A stretch of DNA of 34,096 nucleotides, taken from Candidatus Cibiobacter qucibialis. Lineage in GTDB: Bacteria; Bacillota; Clostridia; Oscillospirales; Ruminococcaceae. The notes under the pieces were generated by a model, which searched no databases, was not told the origin of the DNA, and saw only the letters and a list, made by a program, of their open reading frames with translations. A program made the position numbers and the translations under genes. Positions 13,199 through 21,395 of the stretch are shown here, one piece after another; the first letter of the stretch is position 1; every line of letters begins with the position of its first letter. Location: positions 1 through 34,096 of the forward strand of contig SAUS01000025.1 of assembly GCA_004000625.1 (NCBI GenBank), written 5' to 3'.

Positions 13199-15207
13199 TG
13201 TACCACCCCACTTTCTGCCACAGCCACCGGGGTAAAGGCGATCGGCTTGCTGCGGCCTTCAAACCGGTAGAGGGTTGCGGGCATATTAGCTTTCAGCCCG
13301 CCTTCGAACCGGCTGCTGAACTCCCGCTCCAGATAGTCGTCCGCGCGGTCGATCAGCAGGTAGTCGATCTGCTTTTCTTCCATATAGGCGGTCAGAGAGT
13401 CTGCGGTGCAGACCGCCTCAAAGTCATACAAGGTCCAGTTCAGGCTTTCCACCAGGTTCATAAAGTCGGAGTCCCACCGGCTGGAATAATCATCGTTGCC
13501 CCACCAGGTACCGCCATAGCCGTTGACCACCTTGGCGGTCAGCTCATACTTGTAGTAGTACCAGCGGGTGGCATCATCGCCCTGACTGATGACCAGCACG
13601 CGGTCCGGCCAGTCCAGCACGGTGTTCATTGCTTCAGCGCGGTTCTTTACATCGCGGCGCAGGGTGTACAGGCTGTCGGCGTTGGTCCAGAACCCGGCTG
13701 CGGGCACACCGCGCCAGGCAAAAATACCCAGCACTGCCGCAGCGGCCAGCCCCAGCGCCGCACGGCCCAGCCGCTGCGCCGCGCCGCTGCCCTGCCCCAC
13801 CGCAAAGCCCAGCACACAGAAGCCGTACAGCATCCACCCCTGCAGGTAGGGCGCGATATAACGCTCATAGTCCTTCAAGGCGGATCCTTCGGCCTCGGAG
13901 AAATTGTAGAAGTACAAAATCAGGTGGAAGAGATACAGCGCGGCAAAGCAGAACGCCCCGCCCACAAAGCCAACCACGGTGCGGCGGCGTGCGGCACCGG
14001 CAGGCGCTGCCACAAAGGCCGCCGTGAACAGCAGCAGAATGCAGCTGACGGCCATGATGGGCGCGCCCACCAAACAGACGCGGCGGTACAAAAATGCCTG
14101 GCCCATGCTCTGCATGATCTGGGCAAAGCGTTCTTCGCGCCCAATGCCCAGCAGCTGCTTGATGCCGCCGGTCAGCACAGCACCATAGCTCAGGCCCGCG
14201 CTGCCCACGCTGGCCCCAGTGGTTTCGGTTGGGGTCACGGCGGCGGTATAGCGGTTCCAGCTGATAAACACCGCCAGCACCACCGCCGCCAGAATACTGC
14301 ATTTTGCCAGCGATACGCCGAAAATACGGGCAGGCTTTGTATCCGGGTGCGGCGTACCGAACAGTTGATCCAGCCCGATCAGGAACGTAACGATCAAGGC
14401 ATAGGCAAAACCGATATCTTTGGTCATGGTCAGCACGGCAAGTGGCATGGCACAGGCAAAAAAGCCGGTTTTGCGCCCGCCCGCCGCGGCATACAGGCAC
14501 AGGGTTCCGCCAAACAGCAGCGCCAGGGGGGTATCCGCCATGGCGTTGGCGTACATGGTGGATGGGGTGCCCGCCGGAACCACGCTGAAAAAGAACGGCA
14601 GAAGAAAGCCCGCAGCAAACACCAACACAGCACCCGCCCAGTTTTTGCGCGGCATGGCTGCCGCCGGGGCAATGCAGGCCAGGAACAAAATATCCAGCCC
14701 GGCCAGGCACTGCCATTCATAAAACTGGCCCGGTACGCGCTGGAAGAGATAGGAAACCAGGCTGGTTGCCGGGTAGGTAAAGCTCGCCGTCAGGTTGATG
14801 GGATCCGCCACATACAGCGCAGCGCGCTCCGCCACCATCTTGGGGGCAAGGCCCCAGGCGGTAAATTCATCCCACTGGGTAAACATGGGCTGCTGCAAAG
14901 CAAACAGCACCCACAAAAAACAGCTGCCGCCCACAAACAGCAAAAAGCCGGGGCTGAACAGCGCCCGCCGGATAGCCCGCCACCCGGCACGCACCCCAAA
15001 GTAGACCCCGCCGGCCAGCCAGACCGCCATGATGATAAAATGGCCGAACTGCAAAAGCCCCAGCAGGGAAAGCAGATACAGCACCACGGCCGACCCGCAC
15101 AAAGCGGGCAGCGGCAGCAGGGCGGCATCGAACCGGGTACATGCCGCCACGCACAGACAGCATGCGGAGAAGAACAGCAAAAACAGCAGGCCGAATACAA
15201 TCTGCAC
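13195..15207 (-). CDS. GT-C-like membrane glycosyltransferase candidate, cassette 1
   Basis: The 670-residue product has about 12 membrane segments and a soluble C-terminal domain of about 150 residues. QWDEFTAWGLAPKM near residue 110 gives the acidic motif in the first outside loop expected of GT-C enzymes. Aligned blocks with the paralogue at 10386-12443 include GIKQLLG, YERYIAPYLQGW, RVLVISQGDD and a C-terminal LLIDRADDYLEREF-like stretch. The start is GTG at 15207, with GGGAGG at good distance. It begins 230 bases after the DUF2142 gene on the same strand and overlaps the following small gene by four bases. The precise sugar reaction cannot be read from sequence. Confidence 0.75.
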   Translation of the reverse strand: MQIVFGLLFLLFFSACCLCVAACTRFDAALLPLPALCGSAVVLYLLSLLGLLQFGHFIIMAVWLAGGVYFGVRAGWRAIRRALFSPGFLLFVGGSCFLWVLFALQQPMFTQWDEFTAWGLAPKMVAERAALYVADPINLTASFTYPATSLVSYLFQRVPGQFYEWQCLAGLDILFLACIAPAAAMPRKNWAGAVLVFAAGFLLPFFFSVVPAGTPSTMYANAMADTPLALLFGGTLCLYAAAGGRKTGFFACAMPLAVLTMTKDIGFAYALIVTFLIGLDQLFGTPHPDTKPARIFGVSLAKCSILAAVVLAVFISWNRYTAAVTPTETTGASVGSAGLSYGAVLTGGIKQLLGIGREERFAQIMQSMGQAFLYRRVCLVGAPIMAVSCILLLFTAAFVAAPAGAARRRTVVGFVGGAFCFAALYLFHLILYFYNFSEAEGSALKDYERYIAPYLQGWMLYGFCVLGFAVGQGSGAAQRLGRAALGLAAAAVLGIFAWRGVPAAGFWTNADSLYTLRRDVKNRAEAMNTVLDWPDRVLVISQGDDATRWYYYKYELTAKVVNGYGGTWWGNDDYSSRWDSDFMNLVESLNWTLYDFEAVCTADSLTAYMEEKQIDYLLIDRADDYLEREFSSRFEGGLKANMPATLYRFEGRSKPIAFTPVAVAESGVVQ

Positions 15208-15437
15208 GGTACAGCACCTCCCGGATTGAAATTAAAAAATAATAGAGAATCATGTTGGTGGACCGCCGCCCGGTGGGCGGCTTAGAAAATTGGGGCAAGG
15301 TAGCATATAAAGGCTGATTCCATATTCGCAGACTATCACGCAAAAGCCGCGAAAAACCGCAGATTTGATCGTGCCGCAGGCACACCGCCATTATTCTTTA
15401 TTCTTTTAACTATTCTCTCATATACGCGTAAGCCAGC
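15208..15437. other. Intergenic region with inverted repeats before cassette 1
   Basis: The 230 bases between the DUF2142 gene and cassette 1 hold no gene. TATACGCGT/ACGCGTATA (15421-15429 and 15440-15448) spans the DUF2142 stop codon, and GCCGCCC/GGGCGGC forms a hairpin near 15272-15290. The stretch is AT-rich at both ends. A promoter for cassette 1 may lie here, but I see no clear -35/-10 pair. Confidence 0.4.
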
Positions 15438-17111
15438 TCACGCGTATACGACGTACACCGGCCCCACAAAGTAGTGCTGGAAGAGCAGCACAGCGCCAAA
15501 AACGGCATAGCAGGCGCACAGCGGGATGATGGCCGCTTCGGCCTTTTCTTCCGTGATGGCGGGGCAGATGGTTTTGCGCAGCAGTACAGCCAGGGCGGGC
15601 AGCAATGCCAGCCAGACGCAGAGGAAATACCGCGCCTGCAGCCCCACAATGCGCACCATGCCCACCGGGGTATAGGTGATATACATGGCTGCCATGGCAC
15701 CGGCGGCGTACACCAGCGCCAGCAGCGCCGCCCCGCCCACGCGGCGGCGGGTGGGGAACGCATCGGCGCGTTTTGGCTGCGCAGCAGCCAGCAGAGCGGC
15801 CAACAGCAGCACCAGCGGGCCGGTCAGGTTCAAAAAGCTGATGGGCAGGTCCTTCCAGCCGAACAGGCCAAGCTGCCCAATAAAGAAATCATTCTCTCCC
15901 AGGGTCCCCCAGAACGCAGCAATGGTCCGCAGAGGGTTGCGCAGCACAAAGGCCAGCTGTTCACCGCCGTTTACCGTGCTGCCGCCCTGGCGCTCAATGA
16001 TGGGATAGCTATAGCGGAACGCCGTTCCGTACCATTCCGTCAGCAGGGTAACGGCCATAGCACCGCCAAAGCCGCCCAGCGCCCACAGCGGGCGGCGTCC
16101 CTTGGCGTGCCATTCCCGCTTTGCCACCAAAAAGATAGGCAGCACCCACAAAAGGTTCAGGTACGGTTTAGCGATATTGACAAAGATGCAGGCGGCGGTG
16201 TAAATGCCCGCCGTTTGGGTGTTCCACTCCTTGCGGGTCAGCAGGGCAAGCATCAGGTAATAGCAGCCCAGCAGGGTTGCATCATAGCTCAGTGATGCCC
16301 CCATAAAAAGCGACATCGGCAGCAGCATAATGGCCGCAAAGGCCGGGCGGTAACGCTCCGCTTTGGTCAGCGCCAACGCGCACAACAGCGTGTAGGCCAG
16401 CAGGTTGACGATGCGCCCGCCATACAGGCAGCCCAGCGCGCCAAAGCCCAGCAGGCGTGCCAACGCCATACCAACCGCACCCGGCAGGAATGGAATGACC
16501 AGAAAGCTGACCGGCTCGCTGACCGGGTCCGGCACAGAATCCCGCACATCGTGCGCCAGGTACAGGGCAAAGCTATCCGCCATGCTCTGCACTGCGCCGT
16601 CCTTGCCGTATTGCTTCAGGGCATAGCCCGCGGTGTTATAGGCTTTTTTCGCCCCGGTATCGGGGTCGGTGCCCACACCGGCAGAGGTATGCGCATTCAC
16701 CCATGCACCGGGGAACGCTTCCAGCAGGTAGGCCACATCGTCCGGGTAGGTGCGGGAAGCATCAAAATCAAAGTGCCCGGTGGAGATGGCATAGGTGCGC
16801 AGGTAATGGTCGGCTTCGTCCGGCGTTTGCAGCGGCGGGTTGGCAAATGCAAACAGCAGCCCGCACAAAAAGATGCACACGGCCCCTTTTGCCGCAAATC
16901 CTTTTGCAAGCCGCCGCACACAATACCCGGCCAGCAGACATACTTCCAGAAAGGCCGCACACCCCAGCGTGACCACCAGGGGGGACACACGGTTATCCAG
17001 TCCAAAGAACACCCGCCAGTAATAGGCCCACAGCACGCCGCACACGGCGGCGCACAGCACAGCCAGCCCCCACCGCACAGCGGCGGGCAGCTTTTGTAAT
17101 TTTATTGGCAT
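15438..17111 (-). CDS. DUF2142 family membrane protein (GT-C-like)
   Basis: The 557-residue product has about 12-13 membrane segments. The diagnostic block is FANPPLQTPDEADHYLRTYAISTGHF near residues 88-112: the PDE-x-x-H motif in the first outside loop is typical of DUF2142, a family of predicted GT-C enzymes or flippase-associated proteins of surface polysaccharides. A long outside loop follows (DASRTYPDDVAYLL...). ATG at 17111 follows AAGGAAG. The gene starts 21 bases after the legB stop, so both should be on one transcript, pointing to cell-surface glycan assembly. Confidence 0.85.
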   Translation of the reverse strand: MPIKLQKLPAAVRWGLAVLCAAVCGVLWAYYWRVFFGLDNRVSPLVVTLGCAAFLEVCLLAGYCVRRLAKGFAAKGAVCIFLCGLLFAFANPPLQTPDEADHYLRTYAISTGHFDFDASRTYPDDVAYLLEAFPGAWVNAHTSAGVGTDPDTGAKKAYNTAGYALKQYGKDGAVQSMADSFALYLAHDVRDSVPDPVSEPVSFLVIPFLPGAVGMALARLLGFGALGCLYGGRIVNLLAYTLLCALALTKAERYRPAFAAIMLLPMSLFMGASLSYDATLLGCYYLMLALLTRKEWNTQTAGIYTAACIFVNIAKPYLNLLWVLPIFLVAKREWHAKGRRPLWALGGFGGAMAVTLLTEWYGTAFRYSYPIIERQGGSTVNGGEQLAFVLRNPLRTIAAFWGTLGENDFFIGQLGLFGWKDLPISFLNLTGPLVLLLAALLAAAQPKRADAFPTRRRVGGAALLALVYAAGAMAAMYITYTPVGMVRIVGLQARYFLCVWLALLPALAVLLRKTICPAITEEKAEAAIIPLCACYAVFGAVLLFQHYFVGPVYVVYA

Positions 17112-17132
17112 AAAACTTCCTTACAACCGCCC

Positions 17133-18116
17133 TTACAGAATGTACTGGCCGACCTTGTACTGGTCCAGGTTGCCGCGCAGGAACTCAATGGTTTCGGCAA
17201 GGCCCTGTTCAAAGGTATACTGCGGTTTCCAATCGGTCAGAGTGCGCAGCTTGGTAGCATCGCCCAGCAGGCGGTTGACCTCGCTCTTTTCGGGGCGCAG
17301 GCGCTCGGCTTCGCAGACGATCCTGGCGCTGGGGTTGATCTGGGCAATCAGCTCATTGGCCAAATCGCCGATGGAGTGTTCCACGCCGGTGGCAATGTTG
17401 ATCTCCTGGCCAATGGCGGCATCGCAGTCCGCAATGGCCATAAAGCCGTGGGCGGTGTCCTTGACATAGTTAAAGTCGCGGGTGGGGGTCAGGCTGCCCA
17501 GCTTGATCTCCTGCTGGCCGGCCAGCAGCTGGGTGATGATGGTGGGGATGATGGCGCGGCCGCTCTGGCGCGGGCCATAGGTGTTGAAGGGACGCACAAT
17601 GGAAACCGGCAGGTCAAAGCTGCGGTAAAAGCTTTCAGCCAGGCGGTCCGCGCCGATCTTGGTGGCAGAGTAGGGGCTCTGGCCCTGGAACGGGTGATGC
17701 TCGTCAATGGGCACATACTGGGCGGTGCCGTATACTTCGCTGGTGGAAGTAACCATCACGCGCTGGGTGCCCAGCTCGCGGGCGGCGTTCAGCACGTTCA
17801 GGGTGCCCTTGATGTTGGTATCCACATAGCTGTCCGGGCTGTGGTAGCTGAACGGAATGGCAATCAGGGCAGCCAGATGGAACACGCGCTCCTGCCCGCG
17901 CATGGCCGTACGCACGCCGTTGGGGTCACGTACATCGCCCATAAAGATATCCATTTCATTGCGGATCTCCGGGGGCAGGGTATCGATCCAGCCCAGGGAA
18001 CCAAACGAGTTATACAGGCAGAAAGCACGCACTTTCTCGCCGCTTTTTACCAGCTCTTCGGCCAGATGGCTGCCGATAAAGCCATCGGCACCGGTCACCA
18101 TAACGGTATGGGACAT
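17133..18116 (-). CDS. legB: NAD-dependent 4,6-dehydratase, LegB type
   Basis: The 327-residue protein is an extended short-chain dehydrogenase/reductase. It has the Rossmann motif TGADGFIG (residues 8-15), the catalytic Tyr149-x3-Lys153 (PYSATK), T125 and E127 in TSTSEVYG, and the family signature SYHSPDSYVDTNIKGTLNV. Close resemblance to LegB-type enzymes, which dehydrate a UDP-linked GlcNAc as the first step towards legionaminic acid, is clear, but relatives act on other nucleotide sugars. No other leg genes are in the window. ATG at 18116 follows AAAAAGGAG; an upstream extension to 18212 would cross the promoter. It heads the minus-strand glycan block, followed by the DUF2142 gene. Confidence 0.88.
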   Translation of the reverse strand: MSHTVMVTGADGFIGSHLAEELVKSGEKVRAFCLYNSFGSLGWIDTLPPEIRNEMDIFMGDVRDPNGVRTAMRGQERVFHLAALIAIPFSYHSPDSYVDTNIKGTLNVLNAARELGTQRVMVTSTSEVYGTAQYVPIDEHHPFQGQSPYSATKIGADRLAESFYRSFDLPVSIVRPFNTYGPRQSGRAIIPTIITQLLAGQQEIKLGSLTPTRDFNYVKDTAHGFMAIADCDAAIGQEINIATGVEHSIGDLANELIAQINPSARIVCEAERLRPEKSEVNRLLGDATKLRTLTDWKPQYTFEQGLAETIEFLRGNLDQYKVGQYIL

Positions 18117-18183
18117 TGTAAAAACACTCCTTTTTATATGGCAATACCGCCCGCAGGGCAGAACAATCCAATTATTACAAAAT

Positions 18184-18212
18184 AGTATAACCGATTTGCG
18201 GCCTGATTTCAA
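18184..18212 (-). promoter_or_regulatory. Promoter of legB
   Basis: On the minus strand TTGAAA (18207-18212) and TATACT (18184-18189) are separated by 17 bases. The leader of about 60 bases contains GGCAATACCGC at 18140-18150 on the plus strand, perhaps the relic of a family A end. Confidence 0.75.
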
Positions 18213-18322
18213 CCAATGCCCCGCCCAGCGTGCAAAAAAGTGCCGGGGTTGCCGCGGATAGGGTAGGCCTGCATTAAATTTATATAAAGATTATTCCGTT
18301 TGTATCAAAGAGTTCGGCAATA

Positions 18323-18331
18323 TGTTATAAT
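18323..18331 (+). promoter_or_regulatory. Extended -10 promoter of the kdpD-like gene
   Basis: TGTTATAAT gives a perfect -10 box (18326-18331) with a TG extension. TATCAA at 18303-18308 is a poor -35 at 17 bases. Confidence 0.6.
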
Positions 18332-18398
18332 AGGATAAATACAGTGCTGGGCCGCCTTGCCGCATTCCCTGCCCTGTAGTGGAAAGGAGCCTGCACCC

Positions 18399-19787
18399 AT
18401 GCCGCAACGCGAACCTGCCCTGCTTTGGCTGCGGGACTTCGCCCTGACCGCATTGGTCCTTGCGCTGTGTACGCTGACAAGCTGGGTATTTTTCCGGCTG
18501 GATTTTGTTTCTTCCAACTATATCCTGACCTATATCCTGGGCGTCATGTATATCAACGTCTTTACATCGGGGTTGGTGTACGGCGTTGTGGCTTCGCTGT
18601 TCTCGGTGATGCTGGTCAACTATATGTTCATTGCCCCCTTTATGCAGTTCCGCATCCGGTCAGACGACATGGTAACGGCAGTGGTCATGCTCTGCGTTTC
18701 GCTGCTCTGCTCCTCGCTGACGGGGCGTATCAAGGTACAGGCCGCCCAAAGCGAGCGCAAAGCCTATGCTTCGCAGGTGCTGCTGGAAGCCAGCCGCAGC
18801 CTGTTGGGGGCCGAGGACCCTGACACCATTCTGCGGATAACGGCCACCCAGCTGGGCAAGCTGTTGGAGCGCCCGGTCTGCTTTGCCCCCGCACCGGAGC
18901 ACATTGCACCGGGAACCCTGATTCTGCCCCCTCCCGCCCAGACGGATTACCGCAGTTGCCCGGCGCTGCATGAGTTCAGCACCTATGAGCACAATCTGGC
19001 ATTATCCATCCTGGATGTGTGTTCCCTGGCGCTGGAAAAAGAAGCCTCCAACCGCGCCCGGCGCGAAATTGAGGAAGCCGCCCGCCAGGAACAGCTGCGC
19101 GCCAACCTGCTACGCAGCATCAGCCATGACCTGCGCACCCCGCTGACAAGCATTTCCGGCAACGCGCTGATTTTGACTGAGAAAAATCCCCTGCTGACCG
19201 AGGAAAAGCGCCGGGAGCTTTCTGCCGCAATTTATGAGGACGCCAACTGGCTGAACCATCTGGTGGAAAATCTGCTTTCCATCACCCGGATGGAGAACGG
19301 CCAGGTAAACCTGCGCATTCAGCCGGAGCTGATTCAAGACATTTTTGACGATGTACTGGCTCATTTAGACCATGACGCCGCCCGCCACACCATTGTGACC
19401 AACGTGGCGGATGACCTGCTGATGGCCGATATGGACACCCAGCTGATCGAGCAGGTTCTGGTGAACCTCATCAACAACGCCATCAAATATACCCCCGAAC
19501 ATTCCCACATCGAGCTTTTCGCCGCGCCGGAGGGTAAATTTGTCCGCATCTGCGTAACGGATGACGGCCCCGGCATCCCGGAAGAAAGCCGGGACAAGCT
19601 GTTTGATATGTTTTATACCCTTGGCAAAACCCGCAGCGATGGCCGCCGCGGGCTGGGTCTTGGGCTGGCCTTGTGCCGTTCCATTGTTGCCGCCCATGGC
19701 GGTGTGATCAATGTACAGAACGTTGCACCGCACGGTGCCTGCTTCCGTTTTACACTCCCGCGAACTGAGGTGACCCTGTATGAATAA
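18399..19787 (+). CDS. KdpD-like sensor histidine kinase lacking the N-terminal KdpD domain
   Basis: The 462-residue product starts with a DUF4118 membrane region (about four helices, residues 10-110), then a GAF-like linker, the HisKA dimerisation domain with SISHDLRTPLTS (phospho-acceptor His243), and a HATPase domain with NLINNAIKYTP, DDGPGIPEE and GLGLGLALC. Full KdpD has an extra N-terminal region of about 400 residues (KdpD and Usp domains), absent here. It would phosphorylate the KdpE-like regulator, whose gene overlaps its end by eight bases. ATG at 18399 is preferred because AAAGGAG lies nine bases upstream; an earlier ATG at 18357 lacks such a site. Its signal may be potassium or envelope stress, but no kdpFABC genes are in the window. 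Confidence 0.9.
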   Translation: MPQREPALLWLRDFALTALVLALCTLTSWVFFRLDFVSSNYILTYILGVMYINVFTSGLVYGVVASLFSVMLVNYMFIAPFMQFRIRSDDMVTAVVMLCVSLLCSSLTGRIKVQAAQSERKAYASQVLLEASRSLLGAEDPDTILRITATQLGKLLERPVCFAPAPEHIAPGTLILPPPAQTDYRSCPALHEFSTYEHNLALSILDVCSLALEKEASNRARREIEEAARQEQLRANLLRSISHDLRTPLTSISGNALILTEKNPLLTEEKRRELSAAIYEDANWLNHLVENLLSITRMENGQVNLRIQPELIQDIFDDVLAHLDHDAARHTIVTNVADDLLMADMDTQLIEQVLVNLINNAIKYTPEHSHIELFAAPEGKFVRICVTDDGPGIPEESRDKLFDMFYTLGKTRSDGRRGLGLGLALCRSIVAAHGGVINVQNVAPHGACFRFTLPRTEVTLYE

Positions 19788-20478
19788 ACCGCTGATCCTT
19801 GTGGTGGAGGATGACCCGGCTGTTGCACGGCCGATCTCCACCACACTGGAAACCCACAATTATCAGTACCACCGTGTACAGAACGGAGCCGGTGCCCTGT
19901 TGGAAGCTGCTTCGGCACGGCCGGATGTAATTTTGCTGGACCTTGGCCTGCCGGATATGGACGGTATTGATGTGATCCGCAAGATTCGCGGGTGGAGCAA
20001 CGTACCCATTCTGGTGGTTTCGGCCCGCAGTGATGATACCGACAAAGTATCCGCCCTGGATGCCGGTGCCGATGATTACCTGACCAAGCCGTTCAGCGTA
20101 GAGGAGCTTTTGGCCCGGCTGCGCGTGGCGCTGCGCCGTGTGCGGTATGATACTTCCCGCGCAGGTGACCAGGCCAGCATATACGAGAACGGAGAACTGC
20201 GCATTGACTATGCCGCAGGCTGTGTGTACCGCGGCGGAACGGAGATTCACCTGACCCCCATTGAGTACAAGCTGATCTGCGTGCTGGCCAAGAACACCGG
20301 CAAAGTGCTGACCCACAACTATCTGCTGAACGAAGTCTGGGGCAGCCCGGCCGCATCGGATACGCCGTCCCTGCGCGTATTTATGGCAACGCTGCGCAAA
20401 AAAATTGAGGAAGACCCCAGCCACCCCCGCTATATCCAGACCCACATCGGCGTTGGCTACCGCATGATCCGCCAGTAA
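19780..20478 (+). CDS. KdpE-like OmpR-family response regulator
   Basis: The 232-residue product has a receiver domain with the acidic pair D11/D12, phospho-acceptor D54 (LLDLGLPD), S81 and K103 (LTKPF), and a C-terminal winged helix-turn-helix of the OmpR/PhoB type (LTPIEYKLICVLAKN, then LRVFMATLRKKIEEDP and GVGYRM). The sequence is closest in feel to KdpE. It overlaps the kinase gene by eight bases, so the two form a standard two-component pair. The target genes are not identified; no kdp operon is nearby. A shared terminator with the opposing lectin gene follows. Confidence 0.93.
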   Translation: MNKPLILVVEDDPAVARPISTTLETHNYQYHRVQNGAGALLEAASARPDVILLDLGLPDMDGIDVIRKIRGWSNVPILVVSARSDDTDKVSALDAGADDYLTKPFSVEELLARLRVALRRVRYDTSRAGDQASIYENGELRIDYAAGCVYRGGTEIHLTPIEYKLICVLAKNTGKVLTHNYLLNEVWGSPAASDTPSLRVFMATLRKKIEEDPSHPRYIQTHIGVGYRMIRQ

Positions 20479-20503
20479 AGTTTGGCTTTCAAAATGTAAC
20501 CGC

Positions 20504-20545
20504 AACAGCCCGTCCATCCGTTTGTTGCCGGATGAGCGGGCTGTT
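20504..20545. terminator. Bidirectional terminator between kdpE-like and ricin-type genes
   Basis: AACAGCCCG and CATCCG (20504-20520) pair with CGGATG and CGGGCTGTT (20529-20545). T-rich tracts follow on the plus strand and A/T-rich sequence on the other side. The two genes converge here. Confidence 0.8.
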
Positions 20546-20574
20546 TCAATTTTATTTATTTGGTTTTCTCTGCT

Positions 20575-21159
20575 TTACTTGGCTGCGCGGCGTCCGCCTT
20601 TGCCGCCGGTCTTTTTGGCGCGGCCGGTGCCGGTCTGGGTGCGGGTGGACTTGGGGGCCGTTTTCTTGGGTTCCGGCTTTGGCATATCCTTTTGCAGCAG
20701 CTTATCCGGCACGGGCTGGATGCTCCACAGCTGGTTTTCGCCAAACACATCCTGCCAGATCTGGGCCTGGGTACCGTTATCGACCCGCATGCCTACCAGG
20801 TCAATGACCTTATCAGCCAGCACATTGCGGATCTTGGCCTTGCCGCCATCGGCGGGAACAATCTCCCACCGCTGGCCCTTGCCGGTGGTTTTCTCCCACT
20901 GGTGCACCCAGGTTCCGTTCACAACACCACTCATGGCCAGGTCCATCACCTTGCCGGTAAAGCGGTTTTTGATGCGGTACTGGCCTTCGGCGGCTTCCTC
21001 AAAAATCCATTGCTGCCAGGGCTGACCCTCATAGCTCCACAGGCGGATGGATGCGCCGTTCTCGGTGTTGAAATCGGCAACTTCCAGCACGCGGCCATTG
21101 GCGGCAGCGATAGTATAGCAGGCGCCTTCCCGAATGACGGTCTGTGCGGATTTTTTCAT
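20575..21159 (-). CDS. Ricin-type beta-trefoil (RICIN) lectin-like protein
   Basis: The 194-residue protein contains one beta-trefoil of about 140 residues with three Q-x-W repeats (QQWIF, QRWEI, QLWSI), the hallmark of ricin B-type carbohydrate-binding domains. The C-terminal 45 residues are rich in Lys, Arg, Pro, Thr and Gly. No signal peptide or membrane segment is visible, unusual for a lectin domain, so it may act inside the cell, leave by another route, or bind nucleic acid through the basic tail. ATG at 21159 follows AAAGGAGG; a longer frame to 21345 crosses the promoter region. It stands alone. Confidence 0.88.
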   Translation of the reverse strand: MKKSAQTVIREGACYTIAAANGRVLEVADFNTENGASIRLWSYEGQPWQQWIFEEAAEGQYRIKNRFTGKVMDLAMSGVVNGTWVHQWEKTTGKGQRWEIVPADGGKAKIRNVLADKVIDLVGMRVDNGTQAQIWQDVFGENQLWSIQPVPDKLLQKDMPKPEPKKTAPKSTRTQTGTGRAKKTGGKGGRRAAK

Positions 21160-21329
21160 AGCGTTTTTCCTCCTTTGCCTGTGCGGCGCTTTTGGTGCCT
21201 TACAGGTTATGTATTTATTGTACATATTATAGCACATTCGCACAAAGCGGTTTTGCCAAAATCGTGTAAAGTTTTTTGGTAACACTGCACGCTTTTTCGG
21301 GGTTAGCGGGTGGTTTAACCAAAGGTGGC

Positions 21330-21358
21330 TTGCATTTTTCAGCAATCTATTCTATGAT
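21330..21358 (+). promoter_or_regulatory. Promoter of the methylglyoxal-synthase-like gene
   Basis: TTGCAT (21330-21335) and TATGAT (21353-21358) are separated by 17 bases, about 30 bases before the TTG start. Confidence 0.65.
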
Positions 21359-21395
21359 ATTATACAAATAACTATAATTATAGGAGGCACCCACC

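Noticed and set aside
13111..15285. Long plus-strand open frame (724 codons) opposite cassette 1
   Set aside because: Same reason: His/Gln/Arg-rich shadow of a membrane protein gene with good start, motifs and overlap on the minus strand.
18140..18150. GGCAATACCGC in the legB leader as a seventh family A copy
   Set aside because: Only one terminal repeat of 11 bases is visible and no partner end follows; at most a relic.
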